64,000 bases of DNA, taken from positions 583,861-647,860 of the forward strand of contig NZ_CP069349.1 of assembly GCF_021497505.1 (NCBI RefSeq), in the 5' to 3' direction. The stretch comes from Turicibacter sp. TJ11 (lineage in GTDB: Bacteria; Bacillota_I; Bacilli_A; MOL361; Turicibacteraceae). The notes under the pieces were generated by a model that ran no database searches, had not been told where the DNA came from, and was given only the letters and a program-made list of their open reading frames with translations. The position numbers and the translations under genes are program-made. Of the stretch, positions 7,856 through 17,101 are shown piece after piece (positions within the stretch are counted from its first letter, which is position 1; each line of letters begins with the position of its first letter).

Positions 7856-9226
7856 TTGAAACATCAAGAGGAATTAGCAACGAAATCAATTACTAAATTA
7901 TTAATTCAATATTCAGTGCCAGCCATTACCGGAATGTTAGTGAATGCCCTTTATAACATTGTCGATCGCGTCTTTATCGGAAATATTCCACAAGAAGGAT
8001 CGCTCGCTATTACAGGAATCGGAATTACCATGCCAATTTCTACAATTATCTTAGCGTGTGGAATGCTCGTTGGAGTTGGAAGCACGGCGAACATTTCTAT
8101 TAAGCTTGGTGAAGGTAGACGCGAAGTAGCTGAGCGAATCATCGGAAATAATATCACGTTATCCGTGATAATTGGCCTATTCATTACCGCGATTGGATTA
8201 GGATTTAAAGAGCCTATTTTAAGAGCGTTTGGAGCAAGTGAACAAACACTTCCTTATGCGAATCAGTATATCACCATTATTTTAATGGGAACCATTTTTA
8301 GTGTGTTAGGTTATTCATTAAACAGTAATATCCGTGCAGATGGAAATCCGATGATTGCCGCCTTAACGATGATTGTAGGGTGTGCCATTAATATTGTTTT
8401 AGATCCGATCTTAATTTTTAAGTTTGGATGGGGAATTAAAGGAGCAGCGATTGCGACGGTTATCTCGCAATTTGTCACTGCGATTTGGGTTCTTCTTTAC
8501 TTCGTTTTGAAAAAATCCAATTTGAAATTTAAACCAAGTGACCTAAAATTAGATGCCGCGTTAGTTCGAATGATTTTAGCGATTGGTTCAGCTCCTTTTG
8601 CGATGCAACTAGCGACTAGTTTTGTTCAAGTCATTGCGAATAATGCCTTAAAGACGTATGGAGGCGATTTAGCCATTGGAGCGATGGCGACCATTTCATC
8701 GATTTCTCTCATCTTTTTAATGCCGATCTTTGGACTTAACCAAGGATCGCAACCGATTATTGGTTATAACTATGGCGCTAAACAGTATTCACGCGTGAAA
8801 GAGACCTTTTTAATCTCACTAGGCTTTGGAACGTTTATTTTAGCGATTGGATTCATTGTTGTTCAATTCTTTCCCGCGACGATTATTTCATTCTTTAACT
8901 CGGATCCTGAACTCATGGAGATTACGATTCGAGGCATCCGAATCTATTTGTTTATGCTAATTTTTGTCTCTGTTTCAATTGTGGGCTCGAATTTTTTCCA
9001 ATCTATTGGAAAAGCTCGTTTAGCCATTGTTTTAAGTTTACTTCGACAACTTATTTTATTAGTTCCGCTTATTCTTGTCTTACCTCGCTTTATGGGATTA
9101 GATGGCGTGTGGCTAGCTCAACCGATTTCAGATACATTAGCCATTATCATTACCCTCATATGTTTAATTAGACAGTTTAAGCATTTACATCAAAAAGAAT
9201 TTGATGAGTTAAATTTTAAAAATTAA
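7856..9226 (+). CDS. MATE family efflux transporter in a T-box operon
   Basis: A 456-residue MATE protein with about 12 membrane helices (start KSITKLLIQYSVPAITGML; repeat half from about residue 240; ...LNQGSQPIIGYNYGAKQY...), a pattern typical of the DinF/MepA-like Firmicute branch. It initiates at TTG, 4 bases after AAAGGTGA. It is co-transcribed with the Lrp-type regulator and aminotransferase, under tRNA-sensing control, which suggests export of an amino acid or a transamination product rather than a drug. That function is an inference from context only. A terminator follows. Confidence 0.88.
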   Translation: MKHQEELATKSITKLLIQYSVPAITGMLVNALYNIVDRVFIGNIPQEGSLAITGIGITMPISTIILACGMLVGVGSTANISIKLGEGRREVAERIIGNNITLSVIIGLFITAIGLGFKEPILRAFGASEQTLPYANQYITIILMGTIFSVLGYSLNSNIRADGNPMIAALTMIVGCAINIVLDPILIFKFGWGIKGAAIATVISQFVTAIWVLLYFVLKKSNLKFKPSDLKLDAALVRMILAIGSAPFAMQLATSFVQVIANNALKTYGGDLAIGAMATISSISLIFLMPIFGLNQGSQPIIGYNYGAKQYSRVKETFLISLGFGTFILAIGFIVVQFFPATIISFFNSDPELMEITIRGIRIYLFMLIFVSVSIVGSNFFQSIGKARLAIVLSLLRQLILLVPLILVLPRFMGLDGVWLAQPISDTLAIIITLICLIRQFKHLHQKEFDELNFKN

Positions 9227-9229
9227 TAA

Positions 9230-9258
9230 AAGCCGTTCTACTTGTTAGAACGGCTTTT
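9230..9258 (+). terminator. Intrinsic terminator of the T-box operon
   Basis: Stem AGCCGTTCTA / TAGAACGGCT with a short loop and T5 tail, just after the MATE stop codon. Confidence 0.9.
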
Positions 9259-9318
9259 TATCATATTATTCTCCTTTTTTTCATACGCTTCAAAAAGAGA
9301 GTTAAAAGGAGAGAATCA

Positions 9319-10437
9319 ATGAAAAAGATGATAAAAAAACTAGTCGTACGTTTATTAGGAATAATGATAATCATTGCATTTTTAGTTCTAGGATGCCTAT
9401 TTGTTTGGCGTCACTTATTACAACAGTCTGTTCTATCATCTGCACAGGAAATGGTGGATCAAGGGGGCACTAGTGAAGTCCAAGAGGTGACGCTTGGAGG
9501 GATGAAGCAGTATATCGCGATTGAAGGAAAGCGTCTTGATCAACCGGTTTGCTTATTTTTACATGGAGGCCCAGGACTTGCAGTTCCCTATGGAATCAGT
9601 GGTCGAAATTATCAAGAAACGTTGAGTTCACATTGTACAGTTGTATATTGGGATCAACGAGGATCAGGAAAAACATATAGCGAAACAGAAGAGATTGAAT
9701 CATTAAACTATGCGCAACTAGAAACCGATGCCGTGGAATTAATTGATTACTTAAGAGATACCTTTAAACAAGACAAAATCTATTTAATTGGCTATACTTG
9801 GGGAAGTGTGCTCGGATTACGTTTAGCAGAGAAAATTCCAGATCAGCTACACGCTTATATAGGACTGTCTCAAGTGTTAAGCCCAAGTTTATCTGAAAAA
9901 GAGCTTTATCATTGGTTAATTGAAGAATTTAGGATGGAGGGAGAAACGGAATTAGCCTTTGCTTTAAAACAAATTGGGGAACCCCCTTATCAATCAGCGA
10001 GTGTTTATGAAAAATTTCAAAAACTAATGAATCAAAGTAATGCTTACGCAAAGTGGACGGACGGACTACCCAATGTAAATGTGTTAAGTTGGATTTTACA
10101 AGTGTTTTCTTCTCCTGATTTGACGTTATCAGAAGTTTATGACACGTTAATTCAAGCGTCTCATGAGATGTTAAATAAAAGTGAGTATTGGGAAGAACTT
10201 CAGCACGTGAATTTATTAGAAGAAGTCAATGAAGTAAACATTCCTGTTTATTTTGCAAGCGGTGTGAATGATTATATTTGCTCAACTGAGTTACTAAAAA
10301 CATGGTTAGAAAAACTTCAAGCCCCTCAAAAAGAATTCTTGCTTTTAGAGGAATCAGCCCATTACTTTTCAACAAATGATGAAAAAGAAATTTATGAGTG
10401 GCTAAAAGAGGTGATAGAAGATTCTTCTTCTAAGTAA
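9319..10437 (+). CDS. Membrane-anchored alpha/beta hydrolase with Thr at the nucleophile position
   Basis: A 372-residue protein with a basic N terminus and a single hydrophobic helix (about residues 11-30), so it is probably anchored with the catalytic domain outside. The oxyanion segment FLHGGPG and YWDQRGSGKT place it in the proline-iminopeptidase-like (S33) branch of alpha/beta hydrolases. The nucleophile elbow, normally G-x-S-x-G, reads GYTWGS, so Thr replaces the catalytic Ser. Candidate acid and base are Asp in SGVNDYIC and His in ESAHYF. A Thr nucleophile is rare in this fold. The protein may be catalytically impaired or have a changed role. Start follows AGGAGAGAATCA. Confidence 0.85.
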   Translation: MKKMIKKLVVRLLGIMIIIAFLVLGCLFVWRHLLQQSVLSSAQEMVDQGGTSEVQEVTLGGMKQYIAIEGKRLDQPVCLFLHGGPGLAVPYGISGRNYQETLSSHCTVVYWDQRGSGKTYSETEEIESLNYAQLETDAVELIDYLRDTFKQDKIYLIGYTWGSVLGLRLAEKIPDQLHAYIGLSQVLSPSLSEKELYHWLIEEFRMEGETELAFALKQIGEPPYQSASVYEKFQKLMNQSNAYAKWTDGLPNVNVLSWILQVFSSPDLTLSEVYDTLIQASHEMLNKSEYWEELQHVNLLEEVNEVNIPVYFASGVNDYICSTELLKTWLEKLQAPQKEFLLLEESAHYFSTNDEKEIYEWLKEVIEDSSSK

Positions 10438-10448
10438 ATGAATCAAAA

Positions 10449-10479
10449 AGAAGTGATGCACAGAAGGCATCACTTTTTT
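10449..10479 (+). terminator. Intrinsic terminator of the hydrolase gene
   Basis: Stem AAGTGATGC / GCATCACTT with a 7-base loop and T6 tail. Confidence 0.9.
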
Positions 10480-10537
10480 CATAATTGAAATACGTTTGAT
10501 TCATACTAAACATAAATCGAAATGACGAGGTAGATTT

Positions 10538-11326
10538 ATGAGTAAAAATAACGTATATCAATTTAGTATTATTGTTTGTTCATTAATTGTGGTGGTGATG
10601 ACCATCATGCAATTAACCATGAATTTATCCCCGGAAACGAACCAAGTGTTTAATGTGTTAGACGTGTTAATGTGGTTGTTTTTTTTAATTGATTACATCT
10701 ATCGCTTAATGAAAAGTGAGCATAAGATTACATTTGTTAAAGAAAACAAAATTGATGTCTTAACCATTATTCCTTATTTCTCAGCCTTTCGCTTGCTTCG
10801 GTTGATTCGAGTGGTAGAGGTTATGCCTTTGTTTCGCTTTATGAAGGTGTTGCGTGCCGCTGCGATGTTAAGTAATGTTTCTAAGCGGATCGGCGTGTTT
10901 TTTAGAACGAATAATTTTCATTATGTCGCAGGAATTACTCTCATCGTGATTTTACTTGGGGCGGGTGGAGTCTCATTAGTTGAAGCGATGCCCTTTAAAG
11001 ATGCTTTGTGGTGGAGCATTGTGACCGTAACGACGGTTGGATATGGGGATATTGTTCCTAAAACAGGATTAGGACGTATTATCGCAAGTTTGAGTATGAT
11101 GAGTGGGATTGGATTTATAGGGCTTTTTACCGGAACGATCTCCAGCTACTTTTTAAATCGTCGGGTGAATGAGCATCAACCTAAATATGTAACGGAACTT
11201 TTAGAACGACTTCATCATTTTGATGAATTAAGTGAAGCGGAGTTTAACGAGATCGTCAGTCTTTTACAGTTAGTCAAACAGGGACAGGAAAAAAATAAAG
11301 AAGGAAGTGATTTGGAGAAAAAATGA
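10538..11326 (+). CDS. Voltage-gated-type potassium channel
   Basis: A 262-residue ion channel with a complete voltage-sensor-like domain (S1-S4, about residues 8-115) and a pore domain. The S4 segment carries repeated Arg (FRLLRLIRVVEVMPLFRFMK) and the selectivity filter TVTTVGYGDI marks K+ selectivity. The soluble C-terminal tail (about 60 residues) is helical and acidic, with no RCK/TrkA_N domain. It would set membrane potential or K+ flux as a tetramer. The next gene starts 43 bases downstream and may be co-transcribed. Confidence 0.9.
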   Translation: MSKNNVYQFSIIVCSLIVVVMTIMQLTMNLSPETNQVFNVLDVLMWLFFLIDYIYRLMKSEHKITFVKENKIDVLTIIPYFSAFRLLRLIRVVEVMPLFRFMKVLRAAAMLSNVSKRIGVFFRTNNFHYVAGITLIVILLGAGGVSLVEAMPFKDALWWSIVTVTTVGYGDIVPKTGLGRIIASLSMMSGIGFIGLFTGTISSYFLNRRVNEHQPKYVTELLERLHHFDELSEAEFNEIVSLLQLVKQGQEKNKEGSDLEKK

Positions 11327-11369
11327 AATTAAAAATGTGATATACTTAAAAAAGAGGGGGGAGCGCATC

Positions 11370-11855
11370 ATGAAACAACCTGAAATTATTAACATTAATG
11401 ACACCTTAAGATTAAAAACACCTAAAAAAACAGACTGGGATTTAGCTTATCCCTGGTATCAAAATCAACAAGTGATGTATTTATCAGAAGGTGTGAAACA
11501 TCAAACTTATGAGTTAAATCATATTTATAATATGTATGAATACTTAAGTACAAGAGGCGAGCTTTATTTTATTGAAGTAAAAGAAGATGGACGTTTTAAA
11601 GCCATTGGCGATGTGACGTTATGGGAAGAAAACCTACCCATTGCCATCGGAGAAGAAGCTTACTGGGGACAGGGCATTGGTAAATTGGTCATTCAAACAT
11701 TATTAAAACGAGCAAAAAGCCTTGGAATGACAAAAATTTCAGTTCCAGCCATCTATCATTATAATGAAAGATCATTACGACTTTTTGAGTCCTGTGGATT
11801 TAAAAAAGTGGGGGAAAATGAAACGGAAAAGTCATACGAAAAGATTTTAAAATAA
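11370..11855 (+). CDS. GNAT family N-acetyltransferase
   Basis: A 161-residue acetyltransferase of the RimJ/RimL-like GNAT group: acetyl-CoA loop GQGIGK near residue 100 and the C-terminal motif NERSLRLFESCGFKKVG. Acceptor substrate unknown. The start is set at the ATG following GAGGGGGGAGCGCATC. The same frame remains open upstream into the channel gene, but that extension has no ribosome site and overlaps channel coding sequence. Confidence 0.85.
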   Translation: MKQPEIININDTLRLKTPKKTDWDLAYPWYQNQQVMYLSEGVKHQTYELNHIYNMYEYLSTRGELYFIEVKEDGRFKAIGDVTLWEENLPIAIGEEAYWGQGIGKLVIQTLLKRAKSLGMTKISVPAIYHYNERSLRLFESCGFKKVGENETEKSYEKILK

Positions 11856-11958
11856 TCCTTTAAACGCTGTAAAAGAAAGCTCTGTTTTATATACAAAAGG
11901 TTTAAATCAAGCTTACAAAAGCGTGTGATGAAGGATTTATGATGAGGTGGGGGAGTAT

Positions 11959-12747
11959 ATGGTTAGTACTTTATCAATGATTAGCATGGGGATCACACTT
12001 TTAATTTGTTTTGTCGTGCCAATTCTTTTATTATGGGGCGTTCGTCGTCGCTATCACGCCTCATTTAAAAGTTTCTTAGTGGGAATGATTACCTTCATTG
12101 TGGCGACACAAGTTATTGAAGCACCTATTCATGCTTATTTTCTAATGTATAACGAAACAACGATTCAATGGTTTGCGACTCATCCATGGCTATATGCTTT
12201 ATATGGAGGATTAATGGCTGGAATCTTAGAAGAAACGGCGCGTTATGTAAGTTTTAAATGGATCTTAAAAAAACAAACACGTTTTCAAGATAGCTTAAGC
12301 TATGGACTGGGTCACGGTGGAATAGAGGCCATGTTAATCGTGGGAACGACTTATTTGAATAATTTAGTATTATCATTAATGATCAATCAAGGGCTTGTTG
12401 AAAAGTTAGGGCTAGAAGCAGAGCTTCAAGAGACAATTGTCACGCAATTAACACAAACGTCACCGCTTCTTTTTAGCTTAGCTGGTTATGAACGATTGAT
12501 GACATTAATCATTCAAATCGGACTGTCTGTTCTCGTGTTTAAAGCCATTCGTGAGAGAAAAAACTATTATTACGCAATGGCCATTTTCATTCATGCATGC
12601 TTAGACTTCAAAGCGGTCTTTGCACAGCTAGGATTTTTAAATTTATATTGGATTGAAGGATTTGTTACCCTTTACGCCATTGGTTTCATGATTTTTATGT
12701 TAAAACAAGCCAAATTTTATCAAGAAGATTTGAGTAGTGAAAAATAA
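11959..12747 (+). CDS. YhfC-family intramembrane protease-like protein
   Basis: A 262-residue polytopic membrane protein with about seven helices and the family motifs EETARY (about residue 93), GLGHGGIEA and FIHACLD. YhfC-type proteins are related to the CPBP/PrsW groups of membrane metalloproteases, where Glu-Glu and His residues bind the metal. A specific substrate is unknown. The ATG at 11959 follows AGGTGGGGGAG. An in-frame GTG 12 bases earlier lies inside that ribosome site. The small ArsR-type regulator downstream may control it or may belong to a separate unit. Confidence 0.8.
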   Translation: MVSTLSMISMGITLLICFVVPILLLWGVRRRYHASFKSFLVGMITFIVATQVIEAPIHAYFLMYNETTIQWFATHPWLYALYGGLMAGILEETARYVSFKWILKKQTRFQDSLSYGLGHGGIEAMLIVGTTYLNNLVLSLMINQGLVEKLGLEAELQETIVTQLTQTSPLLFSLAGYERLMTLIIQIGLSVLVFKAIRERKNYYYAMAIFIHACLDFKAVFAQLGFLNLYWIEGFVTLYAIGFMIFMLKQAKFYQEDLSSEK

Positions 12748-12808
12748 ATTTAGTTTTTAAAAAAGGAGGCAGGTCTCGTTTGCTAAAAGAAGCAACGGAG
12801 AAGACAAC

Positions 12809-13069
12809 ATGAATAAAGCATTTCAAGCACTAGCGGATCCAACAAGACGAACGATTTTAAAAAAGTTAAATAAGGGAGAAATGACAGCGGGACAAATTGC
12901 GGCCTGTTTTGATATGAGTAAGCCGTCGATTACGCATCATTTAAATATTTTAAAAAATGCGGATTTAATACAAAGTGAAAAACGGGGTCAATTTGTCGTC
13001 TATACGTTAAATACAACGGTCATTTCAGATGTTGTCGGTTGGTTTTATGAATTTACGCATCGAATGTAA
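12809..13069 (+). CDS. ArsR/SdpR-like winged-helix regulator
   Basis: An 86-residue single-domain regulator: FQALADPTRRTILKKL at the N terminus, the recognition-helix region MSKPSITHHLNILKNADLI and wing KRGQFVVYTLN. This matches the ArsR superfamily, SdpR-like branch. It lacks the Cys pairs of metal-sensing ArsR proteins, so a metal effector is not supported. It is followed by its own terminator and lies 61 bases after the YhfC-like membrane protein. An autorepressor paired with a membrane protein (as in SdpI/SdpR) is a possible parallel. Confidence 0.85.
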   Translation: MNKAFQALADPTRRTILKKLNKGEMTAGQIAACFDMSKPSITHHLNILKNADLIQSEKRGQFVVYTLNTTVISDVVGWFYEFTHRM

Positions 13070-13073
13070 TACT

Positions 13074-13112
13074 AAAAGAAGTCTAAATCGAGTGATGTTG
13101 GACTTCTTTTTG
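13074..13112 (+). terminator. Intrinsic terminator of the ArsR-type gene
   Basis: Stem AAAAGAAGTC / GACTTCTTTT around a 17-base loop, followed by T residues. Confidence 0.75.
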
Positions 13113-13213
13113 TTTTTACATAATTTATACCAATATTTCTATCCTATCTGATTGAATGTTTTTTAGATGTTGTGAAATAATAAATGAATGAATAGCAAAA
13201 GGATGATGTAGAA

Positions 13214-13717
13214 ATGGAAAATATTCAGACAATCTTAAATTACTTTACGGAGTATGGATTACTCTTTATGTTTATCATTGTTTTCTTAGAGTATATGAAT
13301 TTACCTGGCTTACCCGCAGGAATTATTATGCCAGCAGCGGGAATTTTAATTGCTAGTCATGGAATGAACTTTGGGATGGCGTTAATTGTCTCTGTCATCG
13401 CAGGATTACTTGGAAGTTATGTCTTATACTTTCTCGGCTTTTTCTTAGGTCATTCCGTACTTGAAAAATTTTATAAAAAATATAAAAAATTACGACCTTC
13501 TATTGATAAAGCCGTCAGTTATACTGAAAAACACGGAAATAAAGGGGTGTTTTTAGCACGTTTAATTCCAGTAGCAAGAACGTTAATTTCGCTGACTGTG
13601 GGGACAGTCCGAATGAATTTTGTTTCTTTTAGTTTTTATTCTGTCCTTGGAATTACGATTTGGAACTTAGTGTTCATTTATGCGGGTTATGCTTTTGGGT
13701 ATTTGTTTTTAAATTAA
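13214..13717 (+). CDS. DedA family membrane protein
   Basis: A 167-residue DedA/SNARE-associated family protein with the conserved elements FLEYMNLPGLPAGIIMPAAG (N-terminal re-entrant region), GSYVLYFLGFFLG and FLARLIPVARTLISLTVGTVRM. Family members flip or transport lipids (undecaprenyl phosphate, phosphatidylethanolamine) and support membrane potential. The cardiolipin synthase gene starts 80 bases downstream, so a joint role in membrane lipid homeostasis is plausible. The protein is slightly shorter than the roughly 200-residue norm. Confidence 0.88.
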   Translation: MENIQTILNYFTEYGLLFMFIIVFLEYMNLPGLPAGIIMPAAGILIASHGMNFGMALIVSVIAGLLGSYVLYFLGFFLGHSVLEKFYKKYKKLRPSIDKAVSYTEKHGNKGVFLARLIPVARTLISLTVGTVRMNFVSFSFYSVLGITIWNLVFIYAGYAFGYLFLN

Positions 13718-13797
13718 ATGTGGGGAAGTAGGGGGAAATCTATTATCGCTTAATGAACTCAAAAGATGAAATCATTAAGCTTATTGGAGGACCACTC

Positions 13798-15213
13798 ATG
13801 ATCACATGGCTCTTTATCATCTTTCGAACGATTAACTTGATACTGATTTGGATCTTAATTTTTTATAAAAGAAAAGAACCAGCTTTGTTATTAGCTTGGA
13901 TTTTATTATTAATCTTTCTTCCCCCAGTTGGATTTGTCATGTATCAATTATTTGAACGAACACCGATTCCTAAAAAGAAGACGTTGTTTTTAAATGAATA
14001 TCACGAACAAAAACAAACTCGGACGTTTTCTCGATCATTTAATAATTCAGTTGCTTCGGTCATTGCCTTTAATGAAATTTATAACGGAAGTAAACTGTAT
14101 ATGTTTCATGATTGGATGTACTTTTCAAATGGAAAAGATAAGTATAAACAATTATTTGCTGATATTGAACAAGCAACAGAATCGATTCATTTATTATATT
14201 TCATCGTTCGTGAGGATGAAGTAGGAGAAAAGCTGATTGACTTGTTGACACAAAAAGCTTCTCAAGGCGTTGAAGTTCGGTTAGTTTATGATAGTGCAGG
14301 CTGCTTTGGAACGCGTTTAAACTATTTTAAACCAATCATCGAAGCAGGTGGACATGTTTATCACTTTCATCCCCCAACTTTTCGCTTAATTGGATTGAAT
14401 TATAATTATCGAAATCACCGAAAAATTGTGGTGATTGATGGGCGAATTGGCTATTTAGGTGGCATGAATATCGGTAAAGAGTATATGTCGTTAGATCCTA
14501 AATATGCTCCTTGGCGAGACGGTCATATTCGATTAGTCGGAGAAGCAGTCGCTGATTTACAGTATCGCTTCATTAAAGATTACTTATTAGTTTGTGAAGA
14601 CGATAAAGACGAACTGCATATTAAAGAACAACTTAATCACTATTATAAGTCTTCCTTAGTCATGACGCCTTGTCCGATTCAAATTGTCTCAGCAGGACCT
14701 GATACGCCAACCGATGATATCAAGATGGCATTTATTAAAATGATGCAAGTGGCAACAACGTCAATTCGAATTCAAACACCGTACTTTATTCCAGATTCGT
14801 TATTTTTAGAGACGTTAAAAATTGCTGCTTATTCAGGGGTAAAAGTAGAGGTCATGATCCCAACGATTGCGGATCATCATTATGTTCATCGAACAACAAC
14901 TTCGTATATTAAAGAATTAAGAGAAGCGAACATTACAGTGTATTTATATGAAGGCTTTTTACATTCTAAAAATTTAATTATTGATGATGAAATTTGCACT
15001 GTTGGATCAACCAATATTGATCAACGAAGTTTTAAAATTAATTACGAAATTAATGCGTTTATTTACGATAAAGAATTGACGGATCAGGTTGTTTATCAGT
15101 TTCACAAAGATGTGAACAATTGCCGCATCGTCGATGAAACATATGAACGTGAAAAATCATTAATCATTCGTATAGAAGAAGCGATTTATCGACTGATTTC
15201 GATGTTGTTATAG
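13798..15213 (+). CDS. cls: Cardiolipin synthase (PLD superfamily)
   Basis: A 471-residue membrane enzyme that condenses two phosphatidylglycerols into cardiolipin and glycerol. Two N-terminal transmembrane helices precede two phospholipase-D HKD motifs: NHRKIVVIDGRIGYLGGMN and HSKNLIIDDEICTVGSTN, each with HxKxxxxD. Length fits Bacillus-type Cls. The start is put at the ATG encoding MITWLFII, because TTGGAGGACCACTC lies directly upstream. An in-frame ATG 45 bases earlier has a poorly spaced site. It follows dedA and precedes two metallophosphoesterase genes. Confidence 0.92.
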   Translation: MITWLFIIFRTINLILIWILIFYKRKEPALLLAWILLLIFLPPVGFVMYQLFERTPIPKKKTLFLNEYHEQKQTRTFSRSFNNSVASVIAFNEIYNGSKLYMFHDWMYFSNGKDKYKQLFADIEQATESIHLLYFIVREDEVGEKLIDLLTQKASQGVEVRLVYDSAGCFGTRLNYFKPIIEAGGHVYHFHPPTFRLIGLNYNYRNHRKIVVIDGRIGYLGGMNIGKEYMSLDPKYAPWRDGHIRLVGEAVADLQYRFIKDYLLVCEDDKDELHIKEQLNHYYKSSLVMTPCPIQIVSAGPDTPTDDIKMAFIKMMQVATTSIRIQTPYFIPDSLFLETLKIAAYSGVKVEVMIPTIADHHYVHRTTTSYIKELREANITVYLYEGFLHSKNLIIDDEICTVGSTNIDQRSFKINYEINAFIYDKELTDQVVYQFHKDVNNCRIVDETYEREKSLIIRIEEAIYRLISMLL

Positions 15214-15296
15214 CGTTAAGTTTAAGAAGAAAGGAGAGACGTTTATCCAAATGATGACTTTTCTACTAGCTAATGAATCATTTGGAGACGGAAGAT

Positions 15297-16178
15297 ATGC
15301 TAATAGTTTATTTACTACTAATTATTTTATTTTGTTATGGGGAACAAGAACTGTTTTCAACCTCTTTTTATCCATTAAAAACAAAAAAACTACGCTTAAC
15401 GAAAGGACCGATTCGAATCGTTCATTTATCGGATTTACATTCAAAGTCATTTGGACATCAAAATCGTCGACTGATACAAAGGATTAAGCGCTTGAATCCT
15501 GATTTTATCGTGACAACAGGCGATATGATTACTTCAACAGATGAAAATGGAGAGGTCTTTTTAAATGTCGTTAAGTCGCTGATTGATCAGTATCCCATCT
15601 TTTATGTTGAAGGCAATCACGAAATTACAGCAAGATATGATGAACTCAATCGCCAAACAGGCTGGTATGAAGATTATTTGAAATCTTTAGAAGCACTAGG
15701 TGTTCATCTCTTAAATAATGAACAACGACAAGTCATCATTAACGATGAGGTCATTAATGTGTGTGGCTTTACGGTTCCCTTAGCCCACTATTATGCAGTT
15801 CCTCAGTCCATTCAAAAACAAGCAAATGTGAAAAAAGTTGAGCATCTTCATGATGTTTTACCTGATCTTAATTTAGATGAATTTAACCTCTTATTAGCAC
15901 ACAATCCTTTTTTAGCTTCTTTATATGAAGCACATGGATTTGATCAGGTGTATTGTGGTCACGTTCACGGAGGAGCGATTCGATTACCTTTCATAGGTGG
16001 CGTATTATCACCTGAACGAACGTTATTTCCGAAATACAGTGCCGGTGTCTATCAGATTGGGAAAATGAAGATGATTGTGAGTCGAGGATTAGGGCGTTTA
16101 CGATTATTTAATCGACCTGAGATTGTCGTTGTCGATCTCATGCCACAAGACGTTTGGGAGGAGAATAAAAATGATTAA
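15297..16178 (+). CDS. YkuE-like metallophosphoesterase
   Basis: A 293-residue calcineurin-like phosphoesterase with an N-terminal membrane anchor (MLIVYLLLIILFCY). Metal-binding motifs are in order: HLSDLHS, GDM, EGNHE, then the distal GHVHGG. Related proteins (YkuE, LpxH-like) hydrolyse phosphodiester or pyrophosphate bonds in lipid head groups. The position after cls would fit lipid metabolism, but the substrate is not shown. The start is uncertain: ATG at 15297 follows GGAGACGGAAG, while in-frame ATG 15273 lacks a ribosome site. It overlaps the next gene by 8 bases. Confidence 0.85.
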   Translation: MLIVYLLLIILFCYGEQELFSTSFYPLKTKKLRLTKGPIRIVHLSDLHSKSFGHQNRRLIQRIKRLNPDFIVTTGDMITSTDENGEVFLNVVKSLIDQYPIFYVEGNHEITARYDELNRQTGWYEDYLKSLEALGVHLLNNEQRQVIINDEVINVCGFTVPLAHYYAVPQSIQKQANVKKVEHLHDVLPDLNLDEFNLLLAHNPFLASLYEAHGFDQVYCGHVHGGAIRLPFIGGVLSPERTLFPKYSAGVYQIGKMKMIVSRGLGRLRLFNRPEIVVVDLMPQDVWEENKND

Positions 16179-16923
16179 GCTTGATCAAATAGCCATTATT
16201 TCAGATATTCATGGTAATTTGCCTGCTTTAGAAGCGGTATTAGAGGATATTAAAGATAAAGGAATTTCTCAGATTATTTGCTTAGGCGATATGATTGGAA
16301 AAGGGCCACATTCAATGGAAGTGCTTGAGCAATGTTTAGATCATTGCCATGTGATTATTAAGGGGAATTGGGAAGAATTTATTTCCGATCCTCAAACAAA
16401 AGAAACGGACTTTATTAAATTTTATCGTGATCAATTAGGAGATCACTATTTATCGTTAATTAGAAATTTACCTGGTGTCACTGGTTTTTGGCTGAGTGGG
16501 AAATACATTCGCTTATTTCATGCGAATCCGCATAGTGTCTTTCGCCGAGTTTATCAAACCTCGCCTTTAAGTGAACGATTAGCGCTATTTGAAGTTCCAC
16601 AACTTCCTTCAACCGAAGCATTGACTTTAAAATCAGATGTCGTTGGTTATGGAGATATTCATGAAGGGTATCTGCAACATATTGATCAAGGCCGTATGAT
16701 ATTTAATGTTGGAAGTGTGGGGAATTCATGTGATTTTATTCCGATGGCTGCTTATGTAATTTTAGAAGGAAAATTACACAGTCAGGAAGAAGCGGATTTT
16801 TCCATTCAATTTTGCCGCGTGAAGTATGACCGTGAAAAAGCTATTTCACAAGCATTAGCATCTAAAATGCCTGATCAAGAGGCTTATATTAATGAAATAA
16901 AAACAGGTTGTTATAGTCGATAA
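16171..16923 (+). CDS. YfcE/ApaH-like metallophosphoesterase (C terminus inside IS end)
   Basis: A 250-residue soluble metallophosphoesterase: IISDIHGNLPALEAVL, CLGDMIGKGP, KGNWEEF (GNxE where GNHE is common) and NVGSVGNSCD. It belongs to the serine/threonine phosphatase-like/YfcE group. Start ATG follows GGGAGGAGAATAAAA and overlaps the previous gene, so the two are co-translated. Its stop codon TAA (16921-16923) lies within the left inverted repeat of the insertion sequence. The true C terminus may therefore have been changed or shortened by the insertion. Confidence 0.85.
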   Translation: MIKLDQIAIISDIHGNLPALEAVLEDIKDKGISQIICLGDMIGKGPHSMEVLEQCLDHCHVIIKGNWEEFISDPQTKETDFIKFYRDQLGDHYLSLIRNLPGVTGFWLSGKYIRLFHANPHSVFRRVYQTSPLSERLALFEVPQLPSTEALTLKSDVVGYGDIHEGYLQHIDQGRMIFNVGSVGNSCDFIPMAAYVILEGKLHSQEEADFSIQFCRVKYDREKAISQALASKMPDQEAYINEIKTGCYSR

Positions 16924-16941
16924 ATGGGGCTGTATCAAAAT
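16920..16941 (+). repeat. Left terminal inverted repeat of the IS
   Basis: Begins ATAAATGGGGCTGTATC. It matches the right end on the opposite strand at 21 of 22 positions. Confidence 0.88.
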
Positions 16942-17101
16942 GACTAAAATTTTATAGTCATGGAGCGACATGCTCCTTTTTTTGGCTATTCATCGTAAAA
17001 AAATCAGTCTGTAAATTTAATTTTATGGGTTAGACTTAATTTTAAGCACGACGAAAAGAAGGACGTTTCTTTCCTTCAAAATGACAGTCTATTCTGATTT
17101 T

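Noticed and set aside
13994-14224. A 76-codon frame within the cardiolipin synthase gene
   Set aside because: It is a shifted reading of cls without its own start signal.
15251-15487. A 78-codon frame at the start of the YkuE-like gene
   Set aside because: Although AAGGAG lies upstream, the frame is closed after 78 codons and overlaps the phosphoesterase motifs HLSDLHS in the correct frame.
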